From Streptomyces filamentosus (lineage in GTDB: Bacteria > Actinomycetota > Actinomycetes > Streptomycetales > Streptomycetaceae), in NCBI RefSeq assembly GCF_014654895.1, contig NZ_BNBE01000002.1:62001-126000 (forward strand): a DNA stretch of 64,000 nucleotides, read 5' to 3'. Of the stretch, positions 41,722-51,576 are shown piece by piece. The first letter of the stretch is position 1. Each line of letters opens with the position of its first letter. The translations under genes were made by a program, and so were the position numbers. The notes beneath the pieces are model-generated. The model made no database searches. It had not been told where the DNA came from and saw nothing but the letters and a program-made list of their open reading frames with translations.

Positions 41722-44700
41722 GATTCCTCGGTTTCGTCGTCGATGGTTTCCATGAGCTCGTCGGCCCGAGCCACGATGGTTGCCGCACCGATCACGGAAG
41801 CAGCGGCCCGGCACGCCCGGAGCACCTGTCGGGCCTGGGCGTGGACGCCTCTGGCCAGCAGGACCTGCCCCAGGAAGATCCCGACGACCGCGATGCCTTC
41901 GGCCCGTTGCATTTTCAAGAGAAGCTGGAATGAACGGACCAGCCTCGGCTCCGCTGCCTGAAGATCCTGACGGCTCAGGTGGATCTAGGCAAGATCCCAG
42001 CTGGCTGCTGCGATGCCCTCGATGTCGCCGAGCTGCTCGTTGACCCCCAAGCGCTTCAGGTGCAGTTCAACGGCCTCTTCGACCTCTCCGCGTTGCTGCA
42101 GGACGTCCGCGATCTGTCCCCAGGTGATCGCGGCGGATCGGGTGTCGCCGATCTGCTCGTAGGTCGGCAGTTCGATCTCGCGGCGGATGCGTAGTGCCTC
42201 TTCGACCTCTCCGCGCTGCTGCAGGACGTCCGCGATCTTTCCCCAGGTGATCGCGACGGATCGGGTGTCGCCGATCCGCTCGAAGGCCGGCAGTTGGACC
42301 TCGCGGTGGATACGCAGCGCCTCCTCGGCCTCTCCGCGCTGCTGCAGGACGTCCGCGATCTTTCCCCAGGTGATCGCAACGGATCGGGTGTCGCCGATCT
42401 GCTCGAAGGCCGGCAGTTCGATCTCGCGGCGGATACGCAGCGCCTCCTCGACCTCTCCGCGCAGCTGCAGGACGTCCGCGATCCCACTCCAGGTGATCGC
42501 AACGGATCGGGTGTCGCCGATCCGCTCGTAGGTCGGCAGTTCGATCTCGCGGCGGATGCGCAGCGCCTCCTCGACCTCTCCGCGCTGCTGCAGGACGTCC
42601 GCGATCTGTCCCCAGGCGATCGCGGCGGCGCGGGTGTCGCCGATCTGCTCGTAGGTCGGCAGTTCGATCTCGCGGCGGATGCGCAGCGCCTCCTCGACCT
42701 CTCCCTGCTGCTGCAGGATGTCCGCGATCCCACTCCAGGTGATCGCGGCGGCGCGGGTGTCGCCGATCTGCTCGTAGGTCGGCAGTTCGATCTCGCGGCG
42801 GATGCGCAGCGCCTCCTCGACCTCTCCGCGCTGCTGCAGGACGTCCGCGATCTTTCCCCAGGTGACTGCGGCGGAGCGGGTGTCGCCGATCCGCTCGAAG
42901 GCCGGCAGTTGGACCTCGCGGCGGATGCGTAGTGCCTCCTCGGCCTCTCCCTGCTGCTGCAGGACGTCCGCGATCCCACTCCAGGTGATCGCGGCGGCGC
43001 GGGTGTCGCCGATCCGCTCGTAGGTCGGCAGTTCGATCTCGCGGCGGATACGCAGCGCCTCCTCGGCCTCTCTGCGCAGCTCCAGGACGTCCGCGATCCC
43101 ACTCCAGGTGATCGCGGCGGCGCGGGTGTCGCCGATCCGCTCGAAGGCCGGCAGTTCGATCTCGCGGCGGATGCGTAGTGCCTCCTCGGCCTCTCCCTGC
43201 TGCTGCAGGACGTCCGCGATCTTTCCCCAGGCGATCGCGACGGATCGGGTGTCGCCGATCCGCTCGAAGGCCGGCAGTTGGACCTCGCGGCGGATGCGTA
43301 GTGCCTCTTCGACCTCTCCGCGCTGCTGCAGGACGTCCGCGATCTTTCCCCAGGCGATCGCGACGGATCGGGTGTCGCCGATCTGCTCGTAGGTCGGCAG
43401 TTCGATCTCGCGGCGGATGCGTAGTGCCTCTTCGACCTCTCCCTGCTGCTGCAGGACGTCCGCGATCTTTCCCCAGGCGATCGCGACGGATCGGGTGTCG
43501 CTGATCCGCTCGTAGGTCGGCAGTTGGACCTCGCGGCGGATGCGCAGCGCCTCCTCGGTCTCTCCGCGTTGCTGCAGGATGTCCGCGATCTGTCCCCAGG
43601 TGACTGCGGCGGATCGGGTGTCGCCAATCTGCTCGTAGGCCGGCAGTTCGATCTCGCGGCGGATACGCAGCGCCTCCTCGACCTCTCCGCGCAGCTCCAG
43701 GACGTCCGCGATCTTTCCCCAGGCGATCGCGACGGATCGGGTGTCGCCGATCCGCTCGAAGGCCGCCAGTTCGATCTCGCGGCGGATGCGTAGTGCCTCT
43801 TCGACCTCTCCGCGCTGCTGCAGGACGTCCGCGATCCCACTCCAGGTGACTGCGGCGGATCGGGTGTCGCCGATCCGCTCGAAGGCCGGCAGTTGGACCT
43901 CGCGGCGGATGCGCAGTGCCTCTTCGACCTCTCCGCGCTGCTGCAGGACGTCCGCGATCTTTCCCCAGGTGATCGCGGCGGAGCGGGTGTCGCCGATCCG
44001 CTCGAAGGCCGGCAGTTGGACCTCGCGGCGGATGCGCAGTGCCTCTTCGACCTCTCCGCGCTGCTGCAGGACGTCCGCGATCCCACTCCAGGCGATCGCG
44101 GCGGAGCGGGTCTGGCCGAGGTCGGTGAACAGCCGCTGGGCCTGGTGGAGCAGGGTCTCGGCCTGCCCGGTCTCGCCGCGGGTGATCAGGCGGTTGGCGT
44201 GGTCGTAGAGGATGGCCGCGTGGTCTGCGGGGTCGGTGTGCTGCTGGTTGGCCCCGACCTGCTGGACGGCGCGGTGCAGGAGGGCGTCGGCTCGCTCGCC
44301 GTCGCCGCTGGTGTCGGCCGCGTCGGCGACAACCCGCAGCAGGGTGAGGGGGACCGGGTGGTGGTGGCGGTCGAGAAGAGCGATGGCGTGGTCGCCGAGT
44401 TCGGCGGCGGCGGAGGCCGGACCCTTGCGCAGGGTTTGCACAGCCCGTGCGGCGCAGTCCGCGGTGATGACGGGGTGGTCGGCGTCCAGTGCGAGGCGGG
44501 TCAGCTGCAGGTCCAGGTCGCCTTCGCGGGGGGATCGGGGTGCGGGTCCGCCCCATCGGGTGTGGAGCGGTTCGACGGCCAGGGCGGCCAGGGCGGCGCG
44601 TTCGTCGGGGCTGAGGGGGTTCAGGTGTCCCGTGACCAGGGCGTTGACAGCCACAGCGGCCACGGGCCGGTGGTAGTCGTCCGGGTAGGCGTCCAGGAGG

Positions 44701-46900
44701 CCGAGACCGCGCAGGCGGGAAGCCGATCCGCCGACCGATTCGGCGAGGGTGTCGACGACGGGTTGCGGGACGGGGCGGGTGAACAGGGTGCAGGCGCGCA
44801 GCAGGTCGCAGTGGGCGGGGCCGGCCTGCTGGAGGAGGGTGTCCAGGGCCAGGTTCTCAAGGAACGCGGCCAGGTCGGGATTGTGGGCCGGGTCGCCCTG
44901 GCTCAGGTATGCCTCCATCGCGGTGATGGCGGCCTCGGCGCGGGCCAGATCGACCTGTTCGCCGAAGACCAGGCGCAGGCCGATGAGGTCCTGCAGTCCG
45001 GGGTTGCCGCGGCTGACGTCCATGGCGCGGCGGGCCAGTTCGGTCCGGTGGGCCAGTTCGGTGTCCAGTACCCGGTTCTTGGTGGTGGCGAGTTCCTGCT
45101 GACGGCGGCGGAGCTTGTGCCGGGCCGCCCCGTGGAGCGGTCGGAGCTGGACCGTTTCCAGGCGGTTCTCCAGGCCGTCGAGGCCGAAGGTGTAGCGGCT
45201 GGTGAGCAGGAGCCGGCTGTCGGTGGCGGCCGGGTCGAATGCGGCAAGGACGTCCGCAAGCATCCCGGCGGCCCCGGCATGGACCCGGTGCGGGCCTTCG
45301 GGGTTGTCGATCAGGACCTGTTCGAGGTCGTCGATGATCAGCAGGAGGGGCCTGCGCCCGCCCTCCGCCTGGGCGCACGGCCCTGCCAGCAGGTCGACCA
45401 TGAGCGCCCGGAAGAGGTCCGGATGCTCGCGGACGTCGGCGCGCCTGTCCTTGATGAGATTGCGGGCGTCGGGAATCCGGGCGACGGCCTCCTCGACGGC
45501 GTCGAGGAGGCCGCCTGGGTGTAGTCGCCGAACACGACCGCAACGGCCCAGTCCGGGAGGCGGTCGGCGATCCGGGCGGCCAGGCTCGACTTGCCCAGCC
45601 GGCCTTGCCCGTGGAGCAGCACGCCCCCCTTGTGCCGGCCGCGCAGGGCGCGCAGCGCCTGCTGCAGTTCCGGGCGTCGGCCGACGAACATCCCCGCGGC
45701 GGCGACCGGCAGCTGGTGCTTGCGGTCCAGGAACCTCGTGGTCCCGTGGTGCGCGGGCACCATCTGGCGTTTGACGGTACCCGCGACGAGCGGGCCGCCG
45801 CCTGCGGGCCCCAGCCACAGCCGTGCCAGGTGCCAGTCGGCGCGCACGTGCTCGTCGGGGCACTCCAGCAGGCGGCGGCGGGCAGCGGCCACAGCCGCGG
45901 CCACCTCGACCCGGCGGCTGAGCTGGACGTACAGGTGCTCGGCGAAGAGCGTGGCGGCCCGGTCGCCGACCGAACCGTCCCAGCCGATGACCGCGGGGAT
46001 GCCGGCGGCCACCAGCTCCGTGGCCAGCGAGTGCGCCACCGCCGCCCCCGGCCCGGCGGCCGGGGCACCGCGGCGCCCCGCGCCCGCGGGAAGGTGCCCG
46101 GCCACATCCGCGCCGGTCGCCGTCAGGCAAGCCGACACGAACACCAGCCGAGGCAGGGGCGTCAGCAGGCCCACCAGCTCCTTCGCGCTGGTCGCACGCC
46201 CGTCCCCCAGGTCGTCTTCCAGCAGCAGGACCGGTGTGGCGGGCGCCTCGGGGCCCTTGCGCCAGTTGTTCAGCCCATGGCACGACAGATGGACCACCGG
46301 CATCCCGCCCAGTTCCGACAGCCGCAGACCCAGCTGCTCAGGGTCGCCCGAGTCCTCGACGACCAGGTCAAGGCTCGTCTCCCCGACAGCCCCCAGGACC
46401 GCCAGCTCCTCCGCCTCGAAGTCCAGCTCGCTCTGTCCTCGGGGCGCCGAGGCCATGAACGCGACCCCAAGCCGCCTGTCGTCCAGGGGCTTCGCCGGCC
46501 CCGGACGGCCGAGCCTGCGCACCACCGCGAACTGCTCGGCCTCCTCGGCCAGGAACCCACCCTCGGGATCGGCCAAAAGTTCGAAGGGGGCCCGCAGTAG
46601 AGCCCACTCCACAGCCGACGGCCGCTTCGGCGCGCGAACCTCGAACAGCAGCGGCAACGGGGCCTCATCCCGTAACTGCGTCAACAGGTGCCGGTCCCCG
46701 TCCAGCCACCGGTACAACTCCCGCCCCAGCGCGAGCAGTGCCGGCCGCTGGGAGCCGCCGCGGACCGTGTCCACATACCGGCCCCCGACAGCGATCAGCC
46801 ACGCGACATCAGAGGCCTGGAGCAGCCTTCGGGAGCCGAGCCCCTCACCGCCAACAACCAACTCGAACCCGTCGGCCTCCACAGCCAACCCAGTAATCAC
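41718..46900 (-). pseudogene. CHAT protease / STAND NTPase / TPR effector, with one frameshift and one stop
   Basis: Start GTG 46900 (GGGGGG ribosome-binding site just upstream). The CHAT caspase-like domain has catalytic His ~208 (VVHLSCHG) and Cys ~258 (LVFVSACLTATG). The STAND NTPase has P-loop GQGRLGKSS (~431-439) and Walker B PLLLIIDDLEQVL. Then comes a helical sensor region and sixteen 41-residue TPR repeats, each close to IADVLQQRGEVEEALRIRRE. One base missing at a CC run (45514-45515) shifts frame after FGDYTQ; a TAG at 41985-41987 cuts the last ~88 codons. Length 5183 plus one equals 1728 codons, so one indel explains the frame. It could be an effector silenced by mutation, or partly sequencing error. 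Confidence 0.85.
42066..44033 (-). repeat. Sixteen near-identical 123-bp tandem repeats (TPR units)
   Basis: The period is exactly 123 bp (41 codons). Units differ at only a few sites: VQ/IE after IRRE, AF/TY/AY, R/Q before IGDTR, SAAIT/SVAIA/AAAIT/SAAVT, GK/SG/GQ, QQR/QQQ/ELR. The variants recur in mixed combinations, suggesting shuffling by recombination or gene conversion rather than simple drift. Confidence 0.92.
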
Positions 46901-47231
46901 ACGCCCCCCTGGCGTAACATCCAGAGCCCTGCACCAGGACCACATCCCCGTCCATACTGCCTCCTCGGTGGACGAGTTGAGCCTCGAATTGCAGCTTCTC
47001 TCGGGCCGGCCGAGGGCCAAGGCCCGGCGGAAGCCCCGCCAGCAGCGACCGGTCCCGCGCTGACGGCGGTCGTCCGTCGCGCGGACGCGGTCGATGCGCG
47101 AGCGGTGTGTCTCCGCCCACGAGATCCAGGTACCTGTAGGAGCCGTCGGCCTCTGCCGCTCCGCCTGCGACTGTGGAATCCAGGCCGCTCCGGCCTGCCC
47201 AGCGTCTATCCGGGTGGGCGGTGACCGGGCT
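46901..47231. promoter_or_regulatory. Upstream region of the CHAT effector operon
   Basis: About 330 bp between the effector start and the stop of the next minus-strand gene. Presumably holds the effector promoter. I see no clear repeats. Open frames here are extensions of the effector frame without a ribosome-binding site. Confidence 0.4.
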
Positions 47232-48551
47232 TCAGCTGACGGCGCGGAGGCGTTCGAGAAGTTCGCTGACACTGGCTGTGTGTGCGTACCGGGACAGCTC
47301 GGGTTCAAGGTCGCACACCATCGTCACGCACCGGGGCGCGTCGATCCGGCTGGCCAGTTCCAGTGATCGGGTCGCGGTCGCGGCGGCGAGCTCCGGTTTG
47401 CCGCTTTGGAGGTAGGTCTCGGCCTGGTAGGTCAGGAATACGGATCGGGTCTTGGAGCGGGTGGTGGGCAGCAGGGCGATGCCTTCGTCCATCAGCTGGT
47501 GGGCTTGGCGCCGCTGGCCGAGATCGGCCAGGCAGCGTCCGCCGTCGGCGGCGAGGTCGGCGGGCGATATCCACGAGCACCAAGCGGGTGCGGGGTCGTA
47601 CGACGGGGCGCCCAGGGCCTTCTCCGCGGCGGTGAGCGCGCGGCGGCACCGGCCGTTCTCACCGAGGGCGGCGAGGGCGCGGGCCTGGCGCAGGTGCAGG
47701 AGAGACCGGGCGGCGGGGTGCCGGGTGCGGGGGATGGCGTGTTCGAGCATGTCAGCCGCGGTGCGCGCGTCCTGGAGCCACAGCAGCTGGTACGCGAGAT
47801 CGGACAGGATGCCCGCGCCGAGGTCGCGCTGGCCGGCGGCGTGGGCGTTGTGGAGTGCGGCGTGCCAGAAGCGGCCGGCGGAGGCGTGGCGGCGTCCGTC
47901 GAAGTGCTGCCAGGCGATGGCCTGGGAGAGGGCTGCGGCCAGGGTGTGTAGCCGCTGCTCGACGGGGCGGGTGTAGCGGCTCTCGCCGATGAGGTCGGTG
48001 ACGGCGGCCAGGTGCGTGCCGAGCAGGCGCTGGGTGTGCTGCCGGCGTTCGGTGGCGAGGCGGATCAGCTCGGCGCCGCTGTTCTCCAGCCAGGTGACCA
48101 TCTCGGCGTCGGCTTCACCGCGCGCGGTGAAGCGCGGGAGCCAGCTGGGCTCGGTGACGGCCCACTGTTGGGCGAGCGCCGCCAGGGAGCCGCTGGTGTA
48201 GGCGACGAAGGAGCGGCGGTCCAGGCAGGTCATCAGGGCCTCTCGGAGGGAGGGGACGGCGTTGCGCGGGCCCAGCGGCAGCGGGCTGTCCTGGCTCGGG
48301 AGCCAGTGGGGCCAGCCGAGATGGGCGACGGCCGCGTAGTCGATGCCGAAGACCTCGGCGATGAGGGGCTGGGATTCGTCTTCGTCGGGAGTGGCCCGGC
48401 CGGTCTCCCACTTGTAGATCCGTGATCCCTTGGTGCCCGAGCGCAGACCACGGCGTTCGGCGGCCCGCCGGATGCGGCGGGCCAGTTCCTCCTGCGACCA
48501 TCCGCGCTCGTTCCTGGCGTACGCGAGGGGGTGGCGGATTTCGGCGTCCAC
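47232..48551 (-). CDS. XRE-family regulator with TPR-like C-terminus
   Basis: 439 residues from GTG 48551. An N-terminal HTH (HPLAYARNERGWSQEELARR, KGSRIYKWETGRATPDEDES) is followed by LDRRSFVAYTSGSLAALAQQ and a long helical TPR-like domain (FWHAALHNAHAAGQRDLGAG; SLLHLRQARALAALGENGRC; TYQAETYLQSGKPELAAATA). Same architecture as the regulator at 23560-24954. It is divergent from the P450 operon and is the probable pathway regulator. Confidence 0.8.
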   Translation of the reverse strand: MDAEIRHPLAYARNERGWSQEELARRIRRAAERRGLRSGTKGSRIYKWETGRATPDEDESQPLIAEVFGIDYAAVAHLGWPHWLPSQDSPLPLGPRNAVPSLREALMTCLDRRSFVAYTSGSLAALAQQWAVTEPSWLPRFTARGEADAEMVTWLENSGAELIRLATERRQHTQRLLGTHLAAVTDLIGESRYTRPVEQRLHTLAAALSQAIAWQHFDGRRHASAGRFWHAALHNAHAAGQRDLGAGILSDLAYQLLWLQDARTAADMLEHAIPRTRHPAARSLLHLRQARALAALGENGRCRRALTAAEKALGAPSYDPAPAWCSWISPADLAADGGRCLADLGQRRQAHQLMDEGIALLPTTRSKTRSVFLTYQAETYLQSGKPELAAATATRSLELASRIDAPRCVTMVCDLEPELSRYAHTASVSELLERLRAVS

Positions 48552-48923
48552 CCGCCCATTGCACCACCCGCTGCGTCCCCCTGGGGAGCGGTTCGGGCAG
48601 AGCGGGGATAGGGCGGGGATAGAGCGTGCGTCTGGGCACGGCGGCGGGCCGGGGGCTGTACTCGTCGTGTTCCGCCCGGCGCTTGTCCGGCCGGGCGGGG
48701 CCACGGCGACGCCCCCGTTCTCCACGGCTGTTGTCTCGCCCGGCGGGCTGCACGTCACCGCCCGCCGGACGAGGGCCGGACAGGGCCTTCGCCGCCGTGC
48801 CGGACGTCCGCCGCCCCACGCCGAGGAAGGGGACTGCCATGTCGTACGACCACTGAGCCCGAGGCATCCGGGGGTGGGCCTGCCGCGGTGGGCCCGCCCC
48901 TTCCCGCTCTGAGAGGACCCGCG
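48552..48923. promoter_or_regulatory. Divergent promoter region of the biosynthetic operon
   Basis: About 370 bp between the regulator start and the P450 start. It should hold both promoters. GC-rich inverted sequences around 48675-48700 (CTTGTCCGGCCGGGCGGGG) are suggestive only. The main feature is a five-codon ORF with a strong ribosome-binding site at 48839. Confidence 0.5.
48839..48856 (+). CDS. Five-codon leader ORF (MSYDH)
   Basis: ATG-TCG-TAC-GAC-CAC-TGA preceded by GAGGAAGGGGACTGCC, a near-ideal Shine-Dalgarno at the right distance. It ends 67 bp before the P450 start. It may be a translational leader or upstream ORF, or the start of a degraded small gene. Too short for family assignment. 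Confidence 0.35.
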   Translation: MSYDH

Positions 48924-50093
48924 ATGTCGTCCGTGACCGACCGCTATGACCCCCTGGACCCGGAGGTTCTGTGCGACCCCTACCCGGTGCTTGCCGAACA
49001 GCGCGAGCGCGAGCCGGTGTTCTGGCACGAGGGCATGGGCTCGTGGGCGCTGACCCGGTACGCGGACAGCATGCGGGTGCTGCGTGACCACGAGACGTTC
49101 GCCCGCGACCCGCGCCGCAGCGGGGGCAAGGTGCCCGAGCCGTCCTTGAGCGTGCAGACGCTCGACCCGCCCCAGCAGAACGCGGTGCGCTCGCTGTTCA
49201 TGACCGCGCTGCGCGCCCAGGACCTCACCCCCATCGAGGAGCGCGCCCGCCTCCTGGTGCACGAGCGGCTCGACCAGCTGGCCGGCGCCGGCACGTTCGA
49301 TGTGGTGGCCGAGATCGCGGTGCCCCTGTCCGTGGCGGCCGTGGCTGATCTGCTGGGGGTGGAGCCCCCGCCACACGGGGAGTTCGCCGCGGTGTCGGAC
49401 GCGATCATGCGGAGCATGGACGGTGGCCTCGAGCCGGCGCTCGTCGAGCCCGGCCGTCTCGCCCGCCGGCAGCTGAGCGACCTGGTCGACTCCTGGTTCA
49501 CGGCCTCGGCCCGGCCCGGCCTGCTGGCCCGGGTCCGGCAGGCCACGGCGGACACCTCCGGCGCGCGGGCCCGGCTGTACGTGAAGAACACGGCCCGGGT
49601 GATGTTCCAGGGCGGCTACAGCACGATGGCGGCCGCCGTCGGCAACGCCGTCCACACCCTCCTCACGCACCCCGGTGCCCTGGAGCGGATGCGGGAGCGG
49701 ACGCTGCTGGTCACGGGCGTGGACGAGCTGGTGCGCTTCGACGGGCCGGTGCAGGGCACCACGCGCACGGCGGTGCGCTCCTGCCGGATCGGCGGCGTCG
49801 ACATCCGAGCGGGGCAGAAGATCGTCACCCTGTTCGCGGCGGCCAACCGCGACCCGGCCGCCTTCGAGCGGGCGGACGAGCTGGTACTGGACCGCACCCC
49901 GAACCGCCACCTGGGCTACGGGTGGGGGCCGCACGCCTGCATCGGGACGACCGTCGCCCAGGCCGGGCTGCGCGCCCTGGTCGCCGCCCTGAACGACCAC
50001 CCGGCCCGCCTGGCCGCCGCTGGCGAGGGCGTACGGCGCCGTACGGCGACCATGCGGGCCTTCGACACCCTGCCCGCCGCCCTGCTGCCCTGA
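48924..50093 (+). CDS. Cytochrome P450
   Basis: 389 residues from ATG 48924 (AGAGGA upstream). Heme-ligand Cys ~339 in GYGWGPHACIG; ExxR at ~268-271 (ELVR); PERF-type region FERADELVLDR. The I-helix, normally (A/G)Gx(D/E)T, reads GGYST at ~230-234: the acidic residue of the oxygen-activating pair is missing. Such P450s exist but often catalyse atypical oxidations or need substrate assistance. First enzyme of the plus-strand operon; it likely oxidises an amino-acid or peptide intermediate. Confidence 0.87.
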   Translation: MSSVTDRYDPLDPEVLCDPYPVLAEQREREPVFWHEGMGSWALTRYADSMRVLRDHETFARDPRRSGGKVPEPSLSVQTLDPPQQNAVRSLFMTALRAQDLTPIEERARLLVHERLDQLAGAGTFDVVAEIAVPLSVAAVADLLGVEPPPHGEFAAVSDAIMRSMDGGLEPALVEPGRLARRQLSDLVDSWFTASARPGLLARVRQATADTSGARARLYVKNTARVMFQGGYSTMAAAVGNAVHTLLTHPGALERMRERTLLVTGVDELVRFDGPVQGTTRTAVRSCRIGGVDIRAGQKIVTLFAAANRDPAAFERADELVLDRTPNRHLGYGWGPHACIGTTVAQAGLRALVAALNDHPARLAAAGEGVRRRTATMRAFDTLPAALLP

Positions 50094-50154
50094 CCTCAGG
50101 CCCCGGCCCGGCACCCTGCGCCGTTCGCCCGCCCACGTCTTGAAGGAGTCCGCT

Positions 50155-51561
50155 GTGCGCATCCTCGTCGGCAACCACATCGATCCGTCCATCCGCGAGC
50201 GCGGCGACATGCGGGCCTGGACGCAGCGCCTGCTCTGGTTCGCCCGCCCCGGGGACCTGCTCATCCTGTGCTGCGAGCCGGATCCGGCGTTCGTCGACTA
50301 CGCCCTGGCCCGCACGGGCGTGAAGCGCGAGGAGCTGACCATGCTGGCCGCCCCGGCCGGAGCGTGGGGCGACAAGCTGCTCGATCCCGCCTCCCTGACG
50401 GTGCCCGCGTTCGTGGAGCAGGTGCGGGCCGCGCTCGGCCCGGCCGGGACCGGCGCGGTCAGCGAGGTGTTCGCGCTGTGGCCGTCGGCCGCCGTGGCCC
50501 GGCTCGCCGACGCCCTGGGCGTGGCCGACCTGTTCCCGGGCGCGGCCTTCTTCTCCCAGGGCGGCGGGGAGATCGGGAACAGCAAGGCGAACTTCCGGGC
50601 CCTGGCGGCGGCGGCCGGGGTGCCGATCCTGCCGGGCCGCGTCTGCCGCAGCCGCGCCGAGGCGATCGAAGCGACCGGCGTGCTGCTGAAGTCCTCCGTG
50701 GCAGGGGCGGTCGTGGTCAAGCAGGCCCACAACGGGGCCGGGGTCGGCAACCAGCTGCTCGTGCGCGACCCGGAGATGGCCGTCGGCCACGTCGGGGCCC
50801 GCCACCTGCACCACCTGGCCCCGGGCCCGGACGGGATCGCCGCGTACTGGGCCGGCCGGTGGCCGTGGGCGAGCGGAGAAGACCGGTGGCCGGTGGTCAT
50901 CGAGGAGTTCGCGCCCGGCGCCGATGCGGTCTACTCCGAGCATTACGCCTCCGACGCCGGCACCCGGGCCACCGAGACGGGCCGCCTGCTGTACGTGGGG
51001 CGGCGCCTGAGCCATCAGGTCGTGCCGCTGGACGGAGTCAGCGGCCCGGTCCGGGCCGCGCTGCTGGATGGCGGGCGGCGGCTGGCCGAGGCGTACCGGT
51101 CCTTCGGCTACCGCGGGTACCTGAGCGCGGACGCCCTAATCCTGCCCGACGGCAGCGTGGTGTTCACGGAGGTCAACGCCCAGGTCTCCGGGTCGCTGCA
51201 CATCTACCAGTCGATCGCCCACGGCATCGTCGACGTCACCGCCGCCCCGGCCCGGCAGGTGGTCGAGTACCACGTCCCGCCCACCTGGACGGTGCCCTCC
51301 TTCACCGCCTTCCTGACCGCGCTCGACGAGCTGGGCCTGGCGTACGACCCGGTCTCCCGGACCGGGGTGATCGTGTCGATGCCCGCCATTCCCCTCGCCC
51401 CCGGCGAGCCGGTGCAGTTCGTGTTCTGCCTCGCCTACGACCCCGCCGAGGGCCACGCGGACGCGTTCGACCGGCTCGACGCGCACTTCGCGAGCGTCCC
51501 CGCCGGCACCTACGACGCCAGCCAGCACGTCGGCACCGGCGCCGTGTCCTTCTCCTCCTGA
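50155..51561 (+). CDS. PGM1-like ATP-grasp peptide ligase
   Basis: 468 residues from GTG 50155 with AAGGAG twelve bases upstream. Recognisable segments: NSKANFRALAAAAGVPILPG, AVVVKQAHNGAGVGNQLLV (ATP-grasp lysine region), VVIEEFAPGADAVYSEHY, VVFTEVNAQVSGSLHIYQSI (metal-binding Glu/Asn) and a C-terminal domain with FVFCLAYDPAEGHADAFDRL. These match PGM1-type ligases, which couple an N-amidino amino acid to the amine of a peptide or amino acid in the pheganomycin, resorcinomycin and ketomemicin pathways. An amidinotransferase in the same operon supports that role. Confidence 0.8.
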   Translation: MRILVGNHIDPSIRERGDMRAWTQRLLWFARPGDLLILCCEPDPAFVDYALARTGVKREELTMLAAPAGAWGDKLLDPASLTVPAFVEQVRAALGPAGTGAVSEVFALWPSAAVARLADALGVADLFPGAAFFSQGGGEIGNSKANFRALAAAAGVPILPGRVCRSRAEAIEATGVLLKSSVAGAVVVKQAHNGAGVGNQLLVRDPEMAVGHVGARHLHHLAPGPDGIAAYWAGRWPWASGEDRWPVVIEEFAPGADAVYSEHYASDAGTRATETGRLLYVGRRLSHQVVPLDGVSGPVRAALLDGGRRLAEAYRSFGYRGYLSADALILPDGSVVFTEVNAQVSGSLHIYQSIAHGIVDVTAAPARQVVEYHVPPTWTVPSFTAFLTALDELGLAYDPVSRTGVIVSMPAIPLAPGEPVQFVFCLAYDPAEGHADAFDRLDAHFASVPAGTYDASQHVGTGAVSFSS

Positions 51562-51576
51562 CCGGGAGCCCCGCCC

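Noticed and set aside
42066..44033. Regular repeats considered as CRISPR or VNTR non-coding array
   Set aside because: Units are 123 bp without spacers and translate as in-frame TPR repeats of a large protein.
42067..44556. Long Arg-rich minus-strand frame overlapping the TPR region
   Set aside because: An alternate frame of the 123-bp repeat array; the repeat period keeps it open without selection.
48430..48912. 160-codon plus-strand frame before the P450 gene as a possible precursor peptide
   Set aside because: Begins antisense to the regulator and has no leader/core pattern; only the five-codon ORF at 48839 has a real ribosome-binding site.
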